Origin: Rufibacter sediminis
Lineage (GTDB): Bacteria; Bacteroidota; Bacteroidia; Cytophagales; Hymenobacteraceae
Length of the DNA stretch: 40,563 bases
Direction: 5' to 3'
Assembly: GCF_014269285.1 (NCBI RefSeq)
Contig: NZ_JACOAF010000036.1
Span: 1 to 40,563 of the forward strand
Position 1 is the first letter of the stretch; each line of letters opens with the position of its first letter. Below the pieces are notes generated by a model. That model had not been told where the DNA came from. It searched no databases and saw only the letters and a program-made list of their open reading frames with translations. Positions 16,402 through 24,064 of this stretch are shown one piece after another. The position numbers and the translations under genes are program-made.

Positions 16402-18021
16402 CTACTTTAACTCCGGCAGCTTGAAGCTGTCCAGCGGACTGGGCTTGGCCATGGCCGCCTCAATGTCTTTGACGGAGCGCGGCGCGCCCGCCGACAGGTT
16501 TTCCCAGCCTTTGTCAGTGATGAGCACATCGTCCTCAATGCGCACGCCTATGCCCCACCACTTCTTGTCGCAGGGGCTGCCTTCAGGGATGTAGATGCCG
16601 GGCTCCACGGTAATCACGGTATTGGCTTTAAACGGGCCGTAGGTGCCGCGGTCGTGCACGTCCAGGCCCAGGTAGTGCGACACGCCGTGCATGGTGTAGC
16701 GGCGGGCCTCCTCGGCTTTCTGGATAATGCCCAACTTGAGCAGCCCCTCGGCCATCACGGCCTGCGCAGCCACATTAGGAGCCCCGAAGGTGTTGCCCAC
16801 TTTGCACTCCTTAAAACCGGCTTCCTGAGCGGCGTACACCAGCTCGTAAATCTGTTTCTGCTCCGGGGTAAACTTGCCGTTGGCCGGAATGGTGCGGGTC
16901 ACATCGGCGGTGTAGCCGTGGTACTCCGCGCCAAGGTCCATCAGCACCAACTCGTTCCCCAGTTTGGGTTTCTCATTCTCGATGTAGTGCAGAATGCAGC
17001 CGTTGTTGCCCGCGCCCACAATAGACGGATATCCCTCGTACTCAGCGCCGTACTTCTTGTAGACGAACTCATGAATGCCCTGCACCTCCATCTCTGACAT
17101 GCCCGGGTGCATGGCTTTCATCACCTCCATCTGCCCGATGGCGGACATGGCTACGGCCTTGCGGAGCAGTTTCATTTCCTCCGGAGATTTGGTTTCCCGC
17201 AGCTCGGCCAGCCTGGTTTCCAGGGCAGACAAATCAAACTTTTCTTTGGGCATATTCGCCACTAGGGCAGCCCGGGCGGGCGCGTCTTTAGCCGCGAGGT
17301 AACTCTTCAGGAACGCATTGTTGTTCAACGCCGGATTAGACGCCATCTGCCGCTGCACTTCCTGCTTCACCCGTTCTCCGGACTGAGCATCATATTGCTT
17401 GATGATCTGGTACAGCTCCTGGTGGGCGAAATCCTGGCCGGGTTTAAGGCCTATCTTCTGGCGGAACTGCGCCACCAGGTCAGACAGATCGGCTTTGTCG
17501 CCTTTGTCGTCTCTGAGGTCAGAGGGCAGGTTCAGGAACAGGATCTGGTCAAAGGCGGCCGTGTCTAGCTGGAAGTTGGCGAAGGATGTGGCGGGCAGCG
17601 CGTGCGTTAGCCCCAGGTGCTGCTTCACGCCTTCCTCGCCCAGGCGCTTGCCCGTCCAGGACTCGCGCTGCGGGTTGCGGGGCTGCGCGAACAGCACCTC
17701 CTGGGTGGCCACGCCGTTGATGACGTGTTGTTCCGAAAACAGCAGTAAAACGGAGTTGGGCTCACGATAGCCCGTGAGGTAGTAAAAGTCGGGGTCCTGG
17801 TGGAAGTTGAAGTCCACGTCGTTGGCCCGATTCCTTAACGGATTGGAAAACAAAACGGCAACGGAGTGGGCCGGCAGCTTTTGCCGCAGGGCCTCTCTCC
17901 GTTGCCGGTGAAATTCTTTGTCCAGGAAATCAGCAGGTTTGTCCGGGCCAGTATTTTGCGCGGTCACCCCCACAGGCAGCGACACAAGCAATGTAAAACA
18001 AAGGTGTCGCAGGGCCTTCAT
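16402..18021 (-). CDS. Secreted Xaa-Pro aminopeptidase (aminopeptidase P, M24B)
   Basis: A 539-aa dinuclear metallopeptidase releasing N-terminal residues that precede proline. Residues 1-21 form a signal peptide (LLVSLPVGVTAQ), so it acts in the periplasm or outside. The aminopeptidase P N-terminal domain covers about 35-190, the pita-bread M24 domain about 285-515. Metal ligands in expected order and spacing: Asp362, Asp373, His449, Glu473, Glu496; substrate-site His445 and His456 lie in MHGVSHYLGLDVHD. It is longer than PepP (about 440) because of an insertion near 195-275. It sits between rpmB and rpmG, genes usually adjacent in this phylum, only 9 nt after the rpmB stop, so it may ride on the rpmB transcript. 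Confidence 0.95.
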   Translation of the reverse strand: MKALRHLCFTLLVSLPVGVTAQNTGPDKPADFLDKEFHRQRREALRQKLPAHSVAVLFSNPLRNRANDVDFNFHQDPDFYYLTGYREPNSVLLLFSEQHVINGVATQEVLFAQPRNPQRESWTGKRLGEEGVKQHLGLTHALPATSFANFQLDTAAFDQILFLNLPSDLRDDKGDKADLSDLVAQFRQKIGLKPGQDFAHQELYQIIKQYDAQSGERVKQEVQRQMASNPALNNNAFLKSYLAAKDAPARAALVANMPKEKFDLSALETRLAELRETKSPEEMKLLRKAVAMSAIGQMEVMKAMHPGMSEMEVQGIHEFVYKKYGAEYEGYPSIVGAGNNGCILHYIENEKPKLGNELVLMDLGAEYHGYTADVTRTIPANGKFTPEQKQIYELVYAAQEAGFKECKVGNTFGAPNVAAQAVMAEGLLKLGIIQKAEEARRYTMHGVSHYLGLDVHDRGTYGPFKANTVITVEPGIYIPEGSPCDKKWWGIGVRIEDDVLITDKGWENLSAGAPRSVKDIEAAMAKPSPLDSFKLPELK

Positions 18022-18030
18022 GGCAAAAGC

Positions 18031-18270
18031 TTAGTAAATGATGTAACCGTCTTCTTTGGCTTTCTTCAGAACAGCAGAAATACCGTTTTTAGTAATGTTG
18101 CGCAGGGCAGACGTAGAAACTTTCAAAGTTACCCAAGCATCTTCTTCTGGGATGTAGAAGCGCTTCTTCTGCAAGTTCGGGTAGAATCTACGCTTGGTTT
18201 TATTGTTGGCGTGCGAAACGCGGTTACCCACCTGCACTCTTTTACCGGTTAAATCACAAACTCGTGCCAT
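18031..18270 (-). CDS. rpmB: 50S ribosomal protein L28
   Basis: A 79-aa large-subunit protein with the L28 pattern [34 protein letters not shown] and a C-terminal [16 protein letters not shown]. Length is standard for Bacteroidota. It has its own promoter (18305-18335). The aminopeptidase gene follows 9 nt after the stop codon rather than rpmG. Confidence 0.97.
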   Translation of the reverse strand: MARVCDLTGKRVQVGNRVSHANNKTKRRFYPNLQKKRFYIPEEDAWVTLKVSTSALRNITKNGISAVLKKAKEDGYIIY

Positions 18271-18304
18271 TGTATCGTTAGTATCGTTTATTACAAAAGG
18301 GATG

Positions 18305-18335
18305 CAAATATCCGCAAAAAGTTATGCAATGTCAA
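18305..18335 (-). promoter_or_regulatory. Promoter of rpmB
   Basis: On the minus strand TTGA (18335-18332), a 19-base spacer and GATATTTG (18312-18305). This is one mismatch from TANNTTTG. Predicted start near 18298, a 28-nt leader. Confidence 0.65.
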
Positions 18336-18380
18336 CCCTTGCCCCTAACTTTTTTCTTTAATGTATTCTTAAAAAGCCAT

Positions 18381-18578
18381 TTACCCCGCCTCAGCGTCAT
18401 TTTTGCTTCCATCTGGCGGGCCAGACGCTGCTTTTTTCCGGAATCCGTAGGGGCAATGTTTGCAGCCGCTCTGGCAGCAGTAGCCGCGCCGGCGGTGATA
18501 TTGCTCGGTGAAGACCATGAAGCCCTCCTCGTTGAAATAAAAGTCGCCGGGCTCCAGCGGCAGCGGTTTTGCCCTCAT
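18381..18578 (-). CDS. DUF5522 family cysteine-rich small protein
   Basis: A 65-aa protein of the DUF5522 type: [37 protein letters not shown]. Cys34, Cys35, Cys39 and Cys42 form a tight cluster that probably binds a metal (inference). The function is unknown. The tail (residues 48-65) is low-complexity and probably disordered. It is transcribed away from the divergent ornithine aminotransferase gene and read in the same direction as rpmB, 110 bases downstream; the rpmB promoter lies between them. Confidence 0.8.
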   Translation of the reverse strand: MRAKPLPLEPGDFYFNEEGFMVFTEQYHRRRGYCCQSGCKHCPYGFRKKAASGPPDGSKNDAEAG

Positions 18579-18635
18579 GCCGCAAAGATATGAGCCCGCA
18601 GTTTCGCATGAAAGCCCCGGTTCTCGGAAAAGGCT

Positions 18636-18671
18636 GTTTTAAACCCGATTTCCTGAAAACAGGCCAAAAAC
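18636..18671. repeat. 36-bp palindrome family copy, inverted orientation
   Basis: GTTTTAAACCCG, centre ATTTCCTGAAAA, right arm CAGGCCAAAAAC. The centre is the reverse complement of the usual TTTTCAGGAAAT, so this copy faces the other way. Confidence 0.7.
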
Positions 18672-18713
18672 GCCCAGCCAACTACCTCCTACCCTGGCGC
18701 GCGAGGCCGGTTA

Positions 18714-18743
18714 TTTGCCTTTCAAGACTTTTCTTTACATTTA
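18714..18743 (+). promoter_or_regulatory. Promoter of the ornithine aminotransferase gene
   Basis: TTTG (18714-18717), an 18-base spacer and TACATTTA (18736-18743), one mismatch from TANNTTTG. Predicted start near 18750 leaves a 74-nt leader before ATG 18824 and rules out upstream in-frame starts. Confidence 0.6.
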
Positions 18744-18823
18744 TCTCTGCAAGCGGTTCCTGCGTAAATACTGATTCTGGGGAAGACCGCACGTTCTTTC
18801 CGTTCACCTTAAACCACCAGCAC

Positions 18824-20065
18824 ATGAATACTTCCAGTGTTACCTCCAGCCAAGAGGCCATTGCCTTAGAAGACAAATACGGGGCCCACAACTACCACCC
18901 GTTGCCGGTGGTGCTGAACCGGGGCGAAGGCGTGTATCTCTGGGATGTGGAAGGCAACCGCTACTATGACTTCCTCTCGGCGTACAGCGCCGTGAACCAG
19001 GGCCACTGCCACCCCCGCATCATTGGCGCCCTCACCGAGCAGGCCCAGCAACTCACCCTCACCTCCCGCGCCTTCTACAACGACAAATTAGGCCCCGCCG
19101 AGAAATACCTGACCGAGTTGTTCGGCTATGACAAAGCCCTGCTCATGAACTCCGGTGCCGAGGCCGTGGAAACCGCCCTGAAACTGGCCCGCAAGTGGGG
19201 CTACAAAGAGAAAGGCATTCCGCCGCACCAAGCCGAGATTCTGGTGGTGGAGCACAATTTCCACGGCCGCACCACCGGCATTATCTCCTTCTCCACCGAC
19301 CCCAGCAGCACCGTGGGCTTCGGGCCGTACATGCCCGGCTACAAAGTGCTGCCCTATGACAACCTGGAAGCGCTGGAACTGGCCTTGCAAGAGAATGCCC
19401 ACATCTGCGCCTTTATGGTGGAGCCCATCCAGGGCGAGGCCGGCGTGGTGGTTCCCTCAGACGGTTACCTGAGCGGCGCCAAAGCCCTGTGCGATAAATA
19501 CAACGTGCTTTTGATCATCGATGAAATCCAGACGGGCATCGGCCGCACCGGCAAATTACTGGCCTCGCAGTACGATGGCGTCAAAGCCGATATTCTCATT
19601 CTGGGCAAAGCCCTCTCCGGCGGCGTGTTACCCGTTTCGGCGGCTCTCGCCGATGACCGCATCATGCTCTGCATCCAACCTGGTGAGCACGGTTCCACGT
19701 TTGGGGGCAACCCGCTGGCCTGCGCCGTGGCCGTAGCCGCCCTGGACGTGATCCAGGACGAGCACCTCACCGAGAACGCCCTGCGCCTGGGCGAGATTTT
19801 CCGGGCCCGGATGAACGAACTCAAAGCCCGCCACCCCGAGTTGGTGAGCTTGGTGCGCGGCCGCGGCCTGCTAAACGCCGTCATCATCCAGCCCACGCCC
19901 GACGGCCGCACCGCCTGGGATGTCTGCGTGAAACTGATGGAGAACGGCCTCCTGGCCAAACCCACCCATGGCGACATCATCCGCTTCGCCCCGCCCCTGG
20001 TTATCACCGAGGAGCAATTGAACGCTTGCTGCGACATCATCGAGAAAACGCTGGCCGAGTTCTAA
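18824..20065 (+). CDS. rocD: Ornithine--oxo-acid aminotransferase
   Basis: A 413-aa PLP enzyme transferring the delta-amino group of ornithine to 2-oxoglutarate, giving glutamate semialdehyde (arginine/ornithine catabolism, proline synthesis). Class III aminotransferase features: [16 protein letters not shown] at the N-terminus, [19 protein letters not shown] for phosphate binding, the [15 protein letters not shown] motif, [14 protein letters not shown], and the PLP lysine Lys262 in [17 protein letters not shown] 18824 is chosen because the family starts there and a promoter lies just upstream; the open frame upstream to 18569 reads through a palindrome and is not protein-like. Single gene with its own terminator. 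Codon use is strongly GC-biased. Confidence 0.94.
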   Translation: MNTSSVTSSQEAIALEDKYGAHNYHPLPVVLNRGEGVYLWDVEGNRYYDFLSAYSAVNQGHCHPRIIGALTEQAQQLTLTSRAFYNDKLGPAEKYLTELFGYDKALLMNSGAEAVETALKLARKWGYKEKGIPPHQAEILVVEHNFHGRTTGIISFSTDPSSTVGFGPYMPGYKVLPYDNLEALELALQENAHICAFMVEPIQGEAGVVVPSDGYLSGAKALCDKYNVLLIIDEIQTGIGRTGKLLASQYDGVKADILILGKALSGGVLPVSAALADDRIMLCIQPGEHGSTFGGNPLACAVAVAALDVIQDEHLTENALRLGEIFRARMNELKARHPELVSLVRGRGLLNAVIIQPTPDGRTAWDVCVKLMENGLLAKPTHGDIIRFAPPLVITEEQLNACCDIIEKTLAEF

Positions 20066-20084
20066 GCTTCAGAATCAGGTCATT

Positions 20085-20126
20085 CCAAAAAGGCTGCCTC
20101 AACTGTGCGTTGGGGCAGCCTTTTCG
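20085..20126 (+). terminator. Terminator of rocD
   Basis: AAAAAGGCTGCC and GGCAGCCTTTT flank a 14-base loop, about 20 nt past the stop codon, followed by CGTTTT from an adjoining palindrome copy. Confidence 0.85.
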
Positions 20127-20160
20127 TTTTGGTCTGTTTTCAGGAAATCAGCTTGAAAAC
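20126..20160. repeat. 36-bp palindrome family copy
   Basis: GTTTTGGTCTG, centre TTTTCAGGAAAT, right arm CAGCTTGAAAAC. It abuts the rocD terminator. Confidence 0.75.
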
Positions 20161-20252
20161 GGGCTTAAAGCAGGATGACATAAATAAGGTTCCTGCGTTA
20201 TTTTAGTCACCTTGTAAGAATTTTGGGCGAGTACAGCGGCAGCGATGAACCT

Positions 20253-20296
20253 AAGCACTTAGTTCGCCCACAAGATCAATTCAGGATGACGGAGAG
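20253..20296. repeat. Half copy of the TGTCATCTTGG inverted-repeat family
   Basis: AGTTCGCCCACAAGATC and CAGGATGAC match, on the other strand, GTCATC..GATCTTGTGGGCGAACT of the copy at 32744-32832. Only one end of the roughly 90-bp element is present. Confidence 0.6.
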
Positions 20297-20325
20297 GTGT
20301 TTTAGAGCTTTCGGCATAGTGAAAA

Positions 20326-21993
20326 CTATCTCATTATCTCCACCCAGCCTTTGTAGGAGACCACCTGATCCCCCGCCTTCACCTGTACTAGGTAGAAATA
20401 AGTACTATCAGCTAGCCCTTGGCCTGTCCAAGTGTTTTTATAATCCTTTTGGTAATAGACCCGGTTCCCGAAGCGGTTGTAAACGGATAACTCAATTTTA
20501 CTTTCCGGGCCTCCGGTGACCAGCACTTCAAACGCTTCATTCTTTTGGTCTCCATTGGGCGTAAAAATGTTGGGTATTTCCACCGCTATAGCACCCGGGG
20601 GTGTAGTTGGCAGCTCTGGCTCTTCAGGGGTTTCTGGCTCATCAGGCGTTTCAGGGATGGTTAATTTTGCCACGAACATCTTTTCTTTTGCGACTTCTGC
20701 TTTTTGTGTGCTAAACTGCACCTTACCAGAAAAGGCCCCGCCAAACGCAATATCATTGTTAAACCCGGCAGAAATGGTCCTGCTTTGCTGCCGTCCTTCG
20801 CCTGCTAAGGTAAAAAAGCTTTTCTCTGTGCCCGAGGCTCCAAATTCTGCCACGAACAGCGTTCCCGTGGGCGAGGAGGCCGAGTATGTTTTCTTGTTGA
20901 AGGTTATCTGCCCAGTGGTGGAGCCAGTTACCAATAGACGTCCGGAAGAACTGATCGCAATACTTGAGGCAGTATCTGCCGAAGTGCCCCCTATTGTTTT
21001 TGCCCAGTCTACCTCTCCATCTTGTTTTAGTTTTATGATAATGCCATCTGTACTGCCCTTGCTTTGCAAAGACACCCCGGAGTTTACCAAGCTCCCTTGG
21101 AAAATACCGCTTAAATAAACGTTACCCAAACCGTCCGAGGCAATACCCGTGGCTGAGTCTGCGGAGGTGCCACCCAGACGTTTTACCCATTTGGTATTAC
21201 CATCCATATCCAATTTACCAATAAACAAGTCAGATGAACCCACACTAGCTAAGCTAGTTCCGTCTATATTGGCACTCTCTACTAATTTTCCGGCCATGTA
21301 AAAGGCTCCTTGTTTTTCATCTAAACTTAGCCGGTCAGCTACCGCATTAGTAAAGCCTTTTTTCCACAGCAACTTGCCGTTGGGATCCAGTTTCATAACA
21401 TAAGTACCCACCATCCAGAGCGGAACCCCTACAATGTAGCTATTACCTGCTGCATCTACCTGTATGTTGACGTCTTTGCCATAGTTCAAACTCTCAACCT
21501 TCTCAGTGATCCATTGGACCTTTCCCTCAGGATTAAGCTTAAGGGCAAAAAGGTCGCTGTTAATATCCCAACCCATGATATGGCCTCCAAATTCTACCTC
21601 ATTAAAGGTGTAACCAGTTACATAACAGCTTCCGTGCTGGTCAACGGTAATTCCAAAGCCTCGAACAGAAGAACCAGAGCTAGAATTAGGAATCCTTTTG
21701 CTTCCCAGTGCCCAGACTACATTGCCGGCAGGGTCATACTTTGCCACAAATAAGTTTATATCTGAAGGATCCCTCGGATCTAAACGAGGTGTACCAAACA
21801 ACTGGAACGTCCCTAATTTAATTTCATCTCTAAAGCTTCCAGTCACATAGACATTCCCAGCCTTATCAACCGCCACACTATTGGTAATGCTGGTACCTCC
21901 ACCGCCATCATATCTTGCCCAGGCAAATTCTTGGCCTTGGACCATGAATTGAATAGAAAAGAGAAAGAGAAGCAGAAGCAAGAAAGGACGCAT
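20326..21993 (-). CDS. SBBP-repeat protein with type B T9SS sorting domain
   Basis: A 555-aa exported protein. A signal peptide (about 1-20) precedes repeated SBBP/beta-propeller units with the pattern AVDKAGNVYVTGSF, GSCYVTGYTF, GNVYLSGIFQG, GRLLVTGSTTG spaced by about 45-60 residues. A Pro/Glu linker (PDEPETPEEPELPTTPP) leads to the gliding-motility-associated C-terminal domain (IFTPNGDQKNEAFEV, YNRFGNRVYYQKDYKNTWTG, TYFYLVQVKAG), a type B T9SS signal for surface display or secretion. The function is unknown; such proteins are often adhesins or surface layers (inference). It stands alone on the minus strand, convergent with rocD. Confidence 0.92.
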   Translation of the reverse strand: MRPFLLLLLFLFSIQFMVQGQEFAWARYDGGGGTSITNSVAVDKAGNVYVTGSFRDEIKLGTFQLFGTPRLDPRDPSDINLFVAKYDPAGNVVWALGSKRIPNSSSGSSVRGFGITVDQHGSCYVTGYTFNEVEFGGHIMGWDINSDLFALKLNPEGKVQWITEKVESLNYGKDVNIQVDAAGNSYIVGVPLWMVGTYVMKLDPNGKLLWKKGFTNAVADRLSLDEKQGAFYMAGKLVESANIDGTSLASVGSSDLFIGKLDMDGNTKWVKRLGGTSADSATGIASDGLGNVYLSGIFQGSLVNSGVSLQSKGSTDGIIIKLKQDGEVDWAKTIGGTSADTASSIAISSSGRLLVTGSTTGQITFNKKTYSASSPTGTLFVAEFGASGTEKSFFTLAGEGRQQSRTISAGFNNDIAFGGAFSGKVQFSTQKAEVAKEKMFVAKLTIPETPDEPETPEEPELPTTPPGAIAVEIPNIFTPNGDQKNEAFEVLVTGGPESKIELSVYNRFGNRVYYQKDYKNTWTGQGLADSTYFYLVQVKAGDQVVSYKGWVEIMR

Positions 21994-22325
21994 TGGAAAT
22001 TAGGTTACCAAGTGAGACTACTGGAATAAAAGTAAGAATTTAAAAGGTTTACACCTTCATAATAATAAGCAAACACACCAGAGCAAAGAAGGAAATAGCT
22101 CCTACTTTAGCGGCAGTTCTAGTAAAACGGCCCCAAAACGCTTCCGCCAACCTACTCTGTCAAAGCATAGCATCTGATGCTCATGTGCCGTACCTTTGCG
22201 CCCGGGCAGAAAAAAAGGCGCCGAAAAATTCACCTCGGCCTAACACTTTTTCAGAAGCTCATTTGTTGTATCAGCAGCAGGCCTTCCACCATTGTGGAAT
22301 CGCTTGCTTAACCCTAACCGCTGCT
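21994..22325. other. Divergent intergenic region before hemB
   Basis: 332 bases between divergent genes. It holds the hemB -7 element and, in the predicted hemB leader, a small hairpin AGGC..CCGA / TCGGCCT near 22216-22241. AGCATCTGATGCT near 22167 is a short palindrome near the -33 position. Possible worn palindrome copy around 22115-22140. Confidence 0.4.
22191..22198 (+). promoter_or_regulatory. Probable -7 element of hemB
   Basis: TACCTTTG fits TANNTTTG. Predicted start near 22204 would give a 122-nt leader and excludes the longer reading-frame start at 22185. The -33 region has no TTTG, but the palindrome AGCATCTGATGCT sits there and might bind a regulator (inference). Confidence 0.45.
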
Positions 22326-23306
22326 ATGAACCATTTAACCCGCCGGCCCCGCCGAAACCGTAAATCAGATGTCATCCGGAATCTGGTACAGGAAAATCAC
22401 CTCACCTTACACGATTTAATCTTCCCCATATTTGTCACCGAAGGCCAGAATGTGCAGCAAGCCATTCCGTCCATGCCGGGCATCTCGCGCTTCAGTCTGG
22501 ACCGTCTGGTAGACGAAGTGGGCGAATGCGTGGAGCTGGGCATTAAAGCCTTCGCGCCGTTCCCTAATATTTCAGAGGATAAGAAAGACCGGTTCGCCCA
22601 GGAAAGCAAAAACCCCGAAGGGCTTTTCCTGAAGACCATCTCTGAGCTGAAGCGCCAGTTCCCGGACATCGTCCTCGCCACCGATGTGGCCATGGACCCC
22701 TACAGCACAGACGGTCACGACGGCATTGTGGACAACGGCGAGATCATCAACGATGCTTCTCTGGAAGTTCTGGGCCAGATGGCCCTGGCGCAAGCCCAGG
22801 CCGGCGCCGACATTGTGGCCCCCTCAGACATGATGGACGGCCGCGTGGCGCACATCCGCCAGATTCTGGACCAGCACGCCTTCTCCAACGTAGCCATCAT
22901 GAGCTACACCGCCAAATACGCCAGCGGTTTCTACGGCCCGTTCCGCGATGCCCTGGAGTCGGCCCCTAAGCACGGCGATAAGAAAACCTACCAGATGAAC
23001 CCGGCCAACACCCGCGAAGCCCTGATTGAGGCGGAGCTGGACACGCTGGAAGGTGCCGATTACCTCATGGTGAAACCCGCCCTCTCCTACCTGGACGTGA
23101 TCAAATCGCTCCGCGATAACTCCAACCTGCCCATTGCCGCTTATAACGTAAGCGGCGAGTACGCCATGGTAAAGGCCGCCGCCCAGAACGGTTGGCTGGA
23201 CGGCGAGAAGATCATGCTGGAGACGCTCCTGAGCATGAAACGCGCCGGTGCCGACATCATCCTGACTTACTTCGCGAAGGAGTTTGCCCAGTATGTGAAG
23301 CGTTAA
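22326..23306 (+). CDS. hemB: Porphobilinogen synthase (delta-aminolevulinate dehydratase)
   Basis: A 326-aa enzyme condensing two 5-aminolevulinate molecules to porphobilinogen. Schiff-base lysines are Lys197 (SYTAKYASGFYGPFR) and Lys250 (YLMVKPALSYLD). The zinc-cysteine triad of E. coli and animal enzymes is replaced: A122, D124 and D132 in DVAMDPYSTDGHDGIV, so it belongs to the zinc-independent, magnesium-using class. ATG 22326 gives MNHLTRRPRRNRKSD, the usual start; upstream frame residues are not family-like. Single gene with palindrome and terminator directly after. hemJ and hemN are in the window but not linked. Confidence 0.96.
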   Translation: MNHLTRRPRRNRKSDVIRNLVQENHLTLHDLIFPIFVTEGQNVQQAIPSMPGISRFSLDRLVDEVGECVELGIKAFAPFPNISEDKKDRFAQESKNPEGLFLKTISELKRQFPDIVLATDVAMDPYSTDGHDGIVDNGEIINDASLEVLGQMALAQAQAGADIVAPSDMMDGRVAHIRQILDQHAFSNVAIMSYTAKYASGFYGPFRDALESAPKHGDKKTYQMNPANTREALIEAELDTLEGADYLMVKPALSYLDVIKSLRDNSNLPIAAYNVSGEYAMVKAAAQNGWLDGEKIMLETLLSMKRAGADIILTYFAKEFAQYVKR

Positions 23307-23309
23307 TCC

Positions 23310-23344
23310 GTTTCGGGCCTCTTTTTCAGACACAGGCCCAAAAC
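23310..23344. repeat. 36-bp palindrome family copy
   Basis: GTTTCGGGCCT, centre CTTTTTCAGACA, right arm CAGGCCCAAAAC. It begins 3 nt after the hemB stop codon. Confidence 0.75.
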
Positions 23345-23345
23345 A

Positions 23346-23399
23346 AGAAGCCTGCCCGGAGAACCTGTAACAGGATCTTCGGGCAGGCTTTCTTTTTTC
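23346..23399 (+). terminator. Terminator of hemB
   Basis: AAGCCTGCCCG and CGGGCAGGCTTTC flank a 22-base loop that has its own CCTGTAACAGG mini-hairpin. TTTTTT follows. Confidence 0.88.
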
Positions 23400-23437
23400 T
23401 AGTTACCGCCCCCGGAAACTGCTTATTTCTTTATCGT

Positions 23438-23473
23438 ACTTTGTACCTTCTTTCTGGAAATCGGCATTGAAAC
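23438..23473. repeat. 36-bp palindrome family, decayed copy
   Basis: ACTTTGTACCTTCTTTC and GGAAATCGGCATTGAAAC retain the TTTC/GAAA core and the outer TTTG/AAAC pairing. Weak, judged only by its length and position. Confidence 0.35.
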
Positions 23474-23516
23474 AGCAGAGCCCCATCGTTGAACGGATGG
23501 GGCTCTGCTGTTTTGT
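23470..23516 (-). terminator. Terminator hairpin, probably once that of the large T9SS gene
   Basis: AACAGCAGAGCCCCATC and GATGGGGCTCTGCTGTT are near-perfect 17-base arms; T-runs allow use in both directions. It lies immediately beyond the putative integron cassette. With the cassette removed it would begin about 8 nt after the stop of the T9SS gene at 24065, a normal terminator position. Confidence 0.8.
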
Positions 23517-23519
23517 GAA

Positions 23520-23585
23520 CGTACTGGGCTAAACGAGGAGAGGAGGCTGTCGGCCGATGCTGTCGTTTAGCCCGGTACGTTAGGT
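23520..23585 (-). repeat. attC-like inverted repeat
   Basis: On the minus strand ACGTACCGGGCTAAACGA and TCGTTTAGCCCAGTACGT pair at all but one position around a 26-27-base centre containing TCGGCCGA. The 5' end carries ACCTAAC, which fits the RYYYAAC core of attC sites; the 3' core GTTRRRY is completed only when the cassette is joined end to end. Total length of about 66 bases is within the attC range. The stop codon of the 157-aa gene lies inside the first arm, as is common in cassettes. A bulged extra-helical base, usual in attC, is not obvious. Confidence 0.55.
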
Positions 23586-24040
23586 GTTGCTTTTCTTTTT
23601 ACAAGTTCTGATTTCGCTGAGTGCATAACCCATTGCTCTTCTCCGTCAAAGTAGTTTTTCTCATACTCATACCTGACGTTTATTCCATAGTCTTGCTTCC
23701 CAAGAGCCGTAAGGCATCCTTTAGCCAGTTCCCTCACTTGTATCCAGTCGCTGTGCGTTTTGACGCCTTCCCAGAAGTCCAGGTGTTCTTGCCCTGAGCG
23801 TTCGTAGAAGAGGTCGTCTAGGGTGTCAAGCAGAGAGAGCTGCTCTTGATTGATTAAGCCTTGGCTTAAATATTGTTCCTTTTGCAGAACGTAGCAATTC
23901 TCAAAATCAAGGGCAAGCTCGTCCCCTGTGTGTCCACCTCCGATATACTCTTTCTGATAGTCGGCAGGCAGGGACAACACAATCAAATGCTTTATCAACT
24001 CATCAAAAAGCTTGCTAACCAACTCTTCCTCTTCTGACAT
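23567..24040 (-). CDS. Hypothetical protein, probable cassette-encoded
   Basis: A 157-aa soluble, acidic protein that I do not recognise. It starts MSEEEELVSKLFDELIKHLI and is rich in Asp/Glu/Tyr, with no signal peptide or membrane segment. A helical N-terminal half and the YEKNYFDGEEQWVMHSAKSELVKRK strand pattern recall small immunity-like proteins, but I make no assignment. The final residues TPNVPG are encoded by the attC-like hairpin, suggesting that the frame was extended into it. It has no visible promoter and starts 24 nt after the T9SS gene stop, so it probably depends on read-through. Confidence 0.75.
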   Translation of the reverse strand: MSEEEELVSKLFDELIKHLIVLSLPADYQKEYIGGGHTGDELALDFENCYVLQKEQYLSQGLINQEQLSLLDTLDDLFYERSGQEHLDFWEGVKTHSDWIQVRELAKGCLTALGKQDYGINVRYEYEKNYFDGEEQWVMHSAKSELVKRKATPNVPG

Positions 24041-24064
24041 CTAATTTATTTGAGTTACAGCTAA

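Larger units (their letters stand above)
23520..24064 (-). mobile_element. Probable single integron gene cassette (545 bp)
   Basis: On the minus strand the unit starts with TTAGCT directly after the TAG stop of the T9SS gene, carries one 157-aa gene with a 24-nt leader, and ends in an attC-like hairpin whose last G is at 23520. If circular, the junction reads GTTAGCT, complementary in six of seven positions to the ACCTAAC core at the other end of the hairpin. The flanking sequence with the cassette removed reads TAG then TTCA, matching the secondary integration pattern G(A/T)TN(A/C). No integrase gene is in the window. Confidence 0.55.

Noticed and set aside
18569..18823. N-terminal extension of the ornithine aminotransferase
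   Set aside because: It runs through a palindrome copy and the promoter and bears no resemblance to the family; ATG 18824 is the better start.
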